A stretch of DNA of 7,912 nucleotides, taken from positions 1-7,912 of the forward strand of contig CAIYWM010000040.1 in NCBI GenBank assembly GCA_903929895.1. The letters run 5' to 3'. The notes under the pieces are model-generated. The model was not told the DNA's origin. It did not search any database and was given only the letters and a program-made list of their open reading frames with translations. This DNA is from an uncultured Alphaproteobacteria bacterium (GTDB lineage Bacteria > Pseudomonadota > Alphaproteobacteria > Reyranellales > Reyranellaceae). Below, piece after piece: positions 6,317-7,912 of the stretch. Within the stretch, counting starts at the first letter, position 1, and every line of letters starts with the position of its first letter. The position numbers and the translations under genes are program-made.

Positions 6317-6840
6317 CAGATCTCCCATGGAGGAATAGGGCGGCGCACATTCGGGGTTCGCCTGGTCGCGTGGTGCAAAGGGTCGACGGGCTCGGCATCG
6401 CCCTGCCCCATGACGGCCTCGTACAGGCGGTCGAGCCGATCGGCCTCGTCGAGGCACTGCATGCCCTTGAGGCGCATGAAGCGGCGTGCCGCATCGAGCT
6501 GGGCGGGATCGGCGATCAGCTCCCTGACGGACACTTCCTCGTCGCGCTCGGGCACGAAGTAGGACGGCCGCTGCAGCGACCGGATCAGCGGCAGGAACGA
6601 CGCATCGACCTCGCCGAAATCAGACTGGCCGGTTCCATTGCGCGAGTGGTGCAGCACGCGCTTTACCTCGGCGATGCAGCCGTTGCGCAGGATTCGGGCA
6701 GCGCCCTCGGTCTCGGCGGCGTCCGTCGTGTTGGGGAAGACCGATCGCAGTATGTGGTCGACGATGCGCGGGGCGCTGCGGCCGATCCGGTCGGCCGCCT
6801 CCCAGACATGATGCGTGAAATCAGGTGTTCGCTTGAGCAT
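6316..6840 (-). CDS. Hypothetical phage protein (174 aa)
   Basis: I do not recognise this protein. The ATG at 6840-6838 is chosen over the one at 6870 because GGAGG at 6851-6847 sits six bases upstream. It overlaps the end of the previous gene by 20 bases. The sequence is soluble and mostly helical: an N-terminal segment (TPDFTHHVWEAADRIGRSAP, 5-24), IVDHILRSVFPN (26-37), a basic helix ending KRVLHHSR (60-67), FLPLIRSLQRPSYFVPERDE (82-101), then an acidic/basic helix (113-145) and a proline-rich basic tail (PNVRRPIPPWEI, 163-174). It has a few cysteines (C55, C129) but no paired zinc-binding motif, and no Walker or nuclease motif. It sits among early genes and may be regulatory or an accessory replication factor, but nothing in the sequence shows that. 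It ends in TGATGATG, coupling it to the next gene. Confidence 0.75.
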   Translation of the reverse strand: MLKRTPDFTHHVWEAADRIGRSAPRIVDHILRSVFPNTTDAAETEGAARILRNGCIAEVKRVLHHSRNGTGQSDFGEVDASFLPLIRSLQRPSYFVPERDEEVSVRELIADPAQLDAARRFMRLKGMQCLDEADRLDRLYEAVMGQGDAEPVDPLHHATRRTPNVRRPIPPWEI

Positions 6841-7600
6841 GTGCGGCCTCCAGGATGGTGTCGAGGGCATCCCGTCCGCGCGTCATCTTGGCGACGCTGC
6901 GTGCGAGCATGGGGCTGTCGAGGCAACCCGACAGGATGAACTTGGCGCCGTGCGCATCGAGGTAATCGGCGATGCGGGTACAGCAGCCGTCGATGCCGGC
7001 GCTGGCGTCATAGGCGGGATTGGGCTCGTAGAGCGGGTTGCGGGCGCGCTTCTTCGAGCCTCCGCCGCGCAGGCCGCGCATCGCGGCATCGACGACCATC
7101 TTGCGTAGCGCCGCCCTGGTCGGCTCCTCGCCGCGGTCCATCTGCTCCTTGAGAGTGCGGCCGACGATGCCGGGCTGGGCCCGTTCGGCATCACGTACCA
7201 GGCGCGCTTCGTGGATATCCTTGCGGGAGAGGCCGATGTCGGCGACCGTCGCACGAGAGCTGCTGTTCCCGTCTGGAACAGCTCGTGCGTGCTGCCCGGT
7301 ACTGGCCACCTCTCCCCGCTCCTGCGCGGCGTCGTATTCGTCGGCCATCCGCAGCTTGGCGCGCGCCTCGATCTGCAGGGCATGGGCCTGGGCACGATGG
7401 GCGGCGACGATCAGGTCGTCGTGAGCCTGCTTGGCTTTCGCCAGGCGCGCGGTGCGCTTCGCCACGTCATACGCCAGCGATGCAAGGTCGCGTGCTTCCA
7501 ACACTTCGGCGGCATCGCGGGCGTTGACCAGGGCCGCTGCCGCGTCGGCGAGAAGTGTGGGCAGGTACTGCCCATTGATGGACACGGCGGCAAGGTCCAT
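6821..7600 (-). CDS. Helical phage protein with possible DNA-binding segment (259 aa)
   Basis: Start chosen at the ATG at 7600-7598. It follows a full AAGGAGGT at 7614-7607 with 6-base spacing and shares one base with the preceding stop. A longer frame to 7741 would overlap the previous gene by 142 bases. Residues 20-95 are Ala/Arg/Lys/Glu-rich and look like a long helix or coiled coil (AKQAHDDLIVAAHRAQAHAL, 55-74). A Ser-rich linker follows (107-117), then a conserved-looking block ADIGLSRKDIHEARLVRDAE (120-139) and PGIVGRTLKEQMDRGEEPTR (143-162), which resembles short helix-turn-helix-like segments in phage regulatory proteins. A basic patch (GGGSKKRARN, 179-188) and a Cys-containing tail (C206, C207, C226) follow. 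There is no catalytic motif. A nucleic-acid-binding or regulatory role is inference only. The gene contains a strong inverted repeat at 7251-7288. Confidence 0.8.
   Translation of the reverse strand: MDLAAVSINGQYLPTLLADAAAALVNARDAAEVLEARDLASLAYDVAKRTARLAKAKQAHDDLIVAAHRAQAHALQIEARAKLRMADEYDAAQERGEVASTGQHARAVPDGNSSSRATVADIGLSRKDIHEARLVRDAERAQPGIVGRTLKEQMDRGEEPTRAALRKMVVDAAMRGLRGGGSKKRARNPLYEPNPAYDASAGIDGCCTRIADYLDAHGAKFILSGCLDSPMLARSVAKMTRGRDALDTILEAAHAQANT
7251..7288. repeat. Long inverted repeat inside a coding region
   Basis: The left arm is GCACGAG (7251-7257) plus CTGTTCC (7263-7269). The right arm is GGAACAG (7275-7281) plus CTCGTGC (7282-7288). All 14 pairs match, around a 5-base loop (CGTCT), with one 5-base bulge AGCTG (7258-7262) in the left arm. 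It encodes the Ser-rich linker of the 259-aa protein, so coding constraint on it may be weak. The inner core TGTTCC-N5-GGAACA is a clean palindrome of the type bound by dimeric repressors. No T-run follows on either strand, so it does not look like an intrinsic terminator. An operator, a protein-binding site or an mRNA hairpin are all possible. Confidence 0.6.
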
Positions 7601-7908
7601 CACGCGACCTCCTTCAGAAGAACCGATGACGGCGTTGCCGGCAGCTCCTTTGGCCGAGGCCGCGCGATCGCAATGTAAGTGAAGTCGTCGGGGCCGTTGC
7701 GCCGCTGGATCAGATGGACAAACCCCTGCGAGGCCGCCCACCAGGCGCGCCGTGCGACACGGGCGAGTTCGTGGCGCGCATCGCTCTTGGGAGTCTGGCT
7801 GTTGATACTGGCGTCCAGCGCGAGCAGGCCGCGGTGATAGACCAGCTGGGCACCCGGATGGGCCTGGCCAAGCCAGGCACAGAACGCTGTCTCGGTGAGG
7901 CGCTGCAT
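7600..7908 (-). CDS. Conserved phage-type hypothetical protein (102 aa, start uncertain)
   Basis: Small soluble protein of 102 residues with no signal peptide or membrane segment. The first ATG lies four bases from the right edge and the frame is still open upstream, so the true start may lie outside the window. Visible pattern: AFCAWLGQAHPG (residues 8-19), a YHRG-LLALD strand (24-32), a helix rich in Ala/Arg around 44-60, then GFVHLIQRR (62-70) and FTYIAIAR (76-83). From memory this YHRG...VHL-QRR...Y-AIAR pattern recurs in small early proteins of proteobacterial phages and prophages, but I know no assigned function. It ends in a TGATG junction (one shared base) with the next gene, and its last codons supply that gene's Shine-Dalgarno sequence. 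Real gene: likely. Function: unknown. Confidence 0.75.
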   Translation of the reverse strand: MQRLTETAFCAWLGQAHPGAQLVYHRGLLALDASINSQTPKSDARHELARVARRAWWAASQGFVHLIQRRNGPDDFTYIAIARPRPKELPATPSSVLLKEVA

Positions 7909-7912
7909 TGCC

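Noticed and set aside
5822..6457. Longer start (6457) for the 164-aa gene
   Set aside because: It would overlap the previous gene by about 140 bases with an Arg/Pro-rich shadow-like N-terminus. The tandem ATGs at 6316/6313 have an SD and a coupled stop.
7251..7288. Inverted repeat as an intrinsic terminator
   Set aside because: It has no T-run on either strand and lies in the middle of an intact coding region.
6821..7741. Longer start (7741) for the 259-aa gene
   Set aside because: It would overlap the upstream gene by 142 bases. The start at 7600 has a perfect AAGGAGGT at the right distance and a TGATG junction.

Overview
The window is a compact, GC-rich stretch (roughly two-thirds G+C) with nine genes, all on the minus strand and so read from right to left. 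Every junction is an overlap or a gap of at most 12 bases. There is no stretch of any length without a gene. I see no tRNA, rRNA, CRISPR array or transposon, and no clear promoter or terminator. Gene content (Sak4-like recombination ATPase, candidate single-strand-binding protein, SF2 helicase, DUF6511 protein, Cas4-like nuclease, primase-helicase) points to the early replication/recombination block of a dsDNA bacteriophage or prophage. The base composition and the DUF6511 and other phage-type proteins suggest an alphaproteobacterial host (Rhodospirillales or Rhizobiales type). That host call is inference. No structural, integrase or lysis gene is present to prove phage origin.

Layout in transcription order. 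(1) 7908-7600: small conserved phage-type protein of unknown function, whose start may lie outside the window. (2) 7600-6821: 259-aa helical/coiled-coil protein with a conserved segment that may bind nucleic acid; it carries an unusual internal inverted repeat. (3) 6840-6316: 174-aa protein of unknown function. (4) 6316-5822: 164-aa conserved phage-type protein. (5) 5825-4941: Sak4-like RecA-fold ATPase. (6) 4936-4334: 200-aa candidate ssDNA-binding protein. (7) 4321-2642: 559-aa SF2 DEAH helicase with a zinc ribbon and an extra C-terminal domain. (8) 2635-2273: DUF6511 zinc-finger protein. (9) 2273-1506: Cas4/RecB-like PD-(D/E)XK nuclease with four cysteines placed as Fe-S ligands. (10) 1509-1: an N-terminal archaeo-eukaryotic-type primase domain fused to a RecA-fold (AAA_25/RepA-like) helicase, running off the left edge. 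The two overlapping stop/start junctions in the middle make ten reading frames in all: nine complete or nearly complete genes plus this partial one.

Taken together, genes 5-10 read as a self-contained machine. The nuclease and helicase could process DNA ends, the candidate SSB and the Sak4-like ATPase could drive annealing or strand exchange, and the primase-helicase could start and drive replication forks. Tight coupling (ATGA, TGATG and TGATGATG junctions, often with strong Shine-Dalgarno sequences inside the preceding gene) suggests one polycistronic message from a promoter to the right of the window. The long open frames on the plus strand are antisense shadows caused by high GC.
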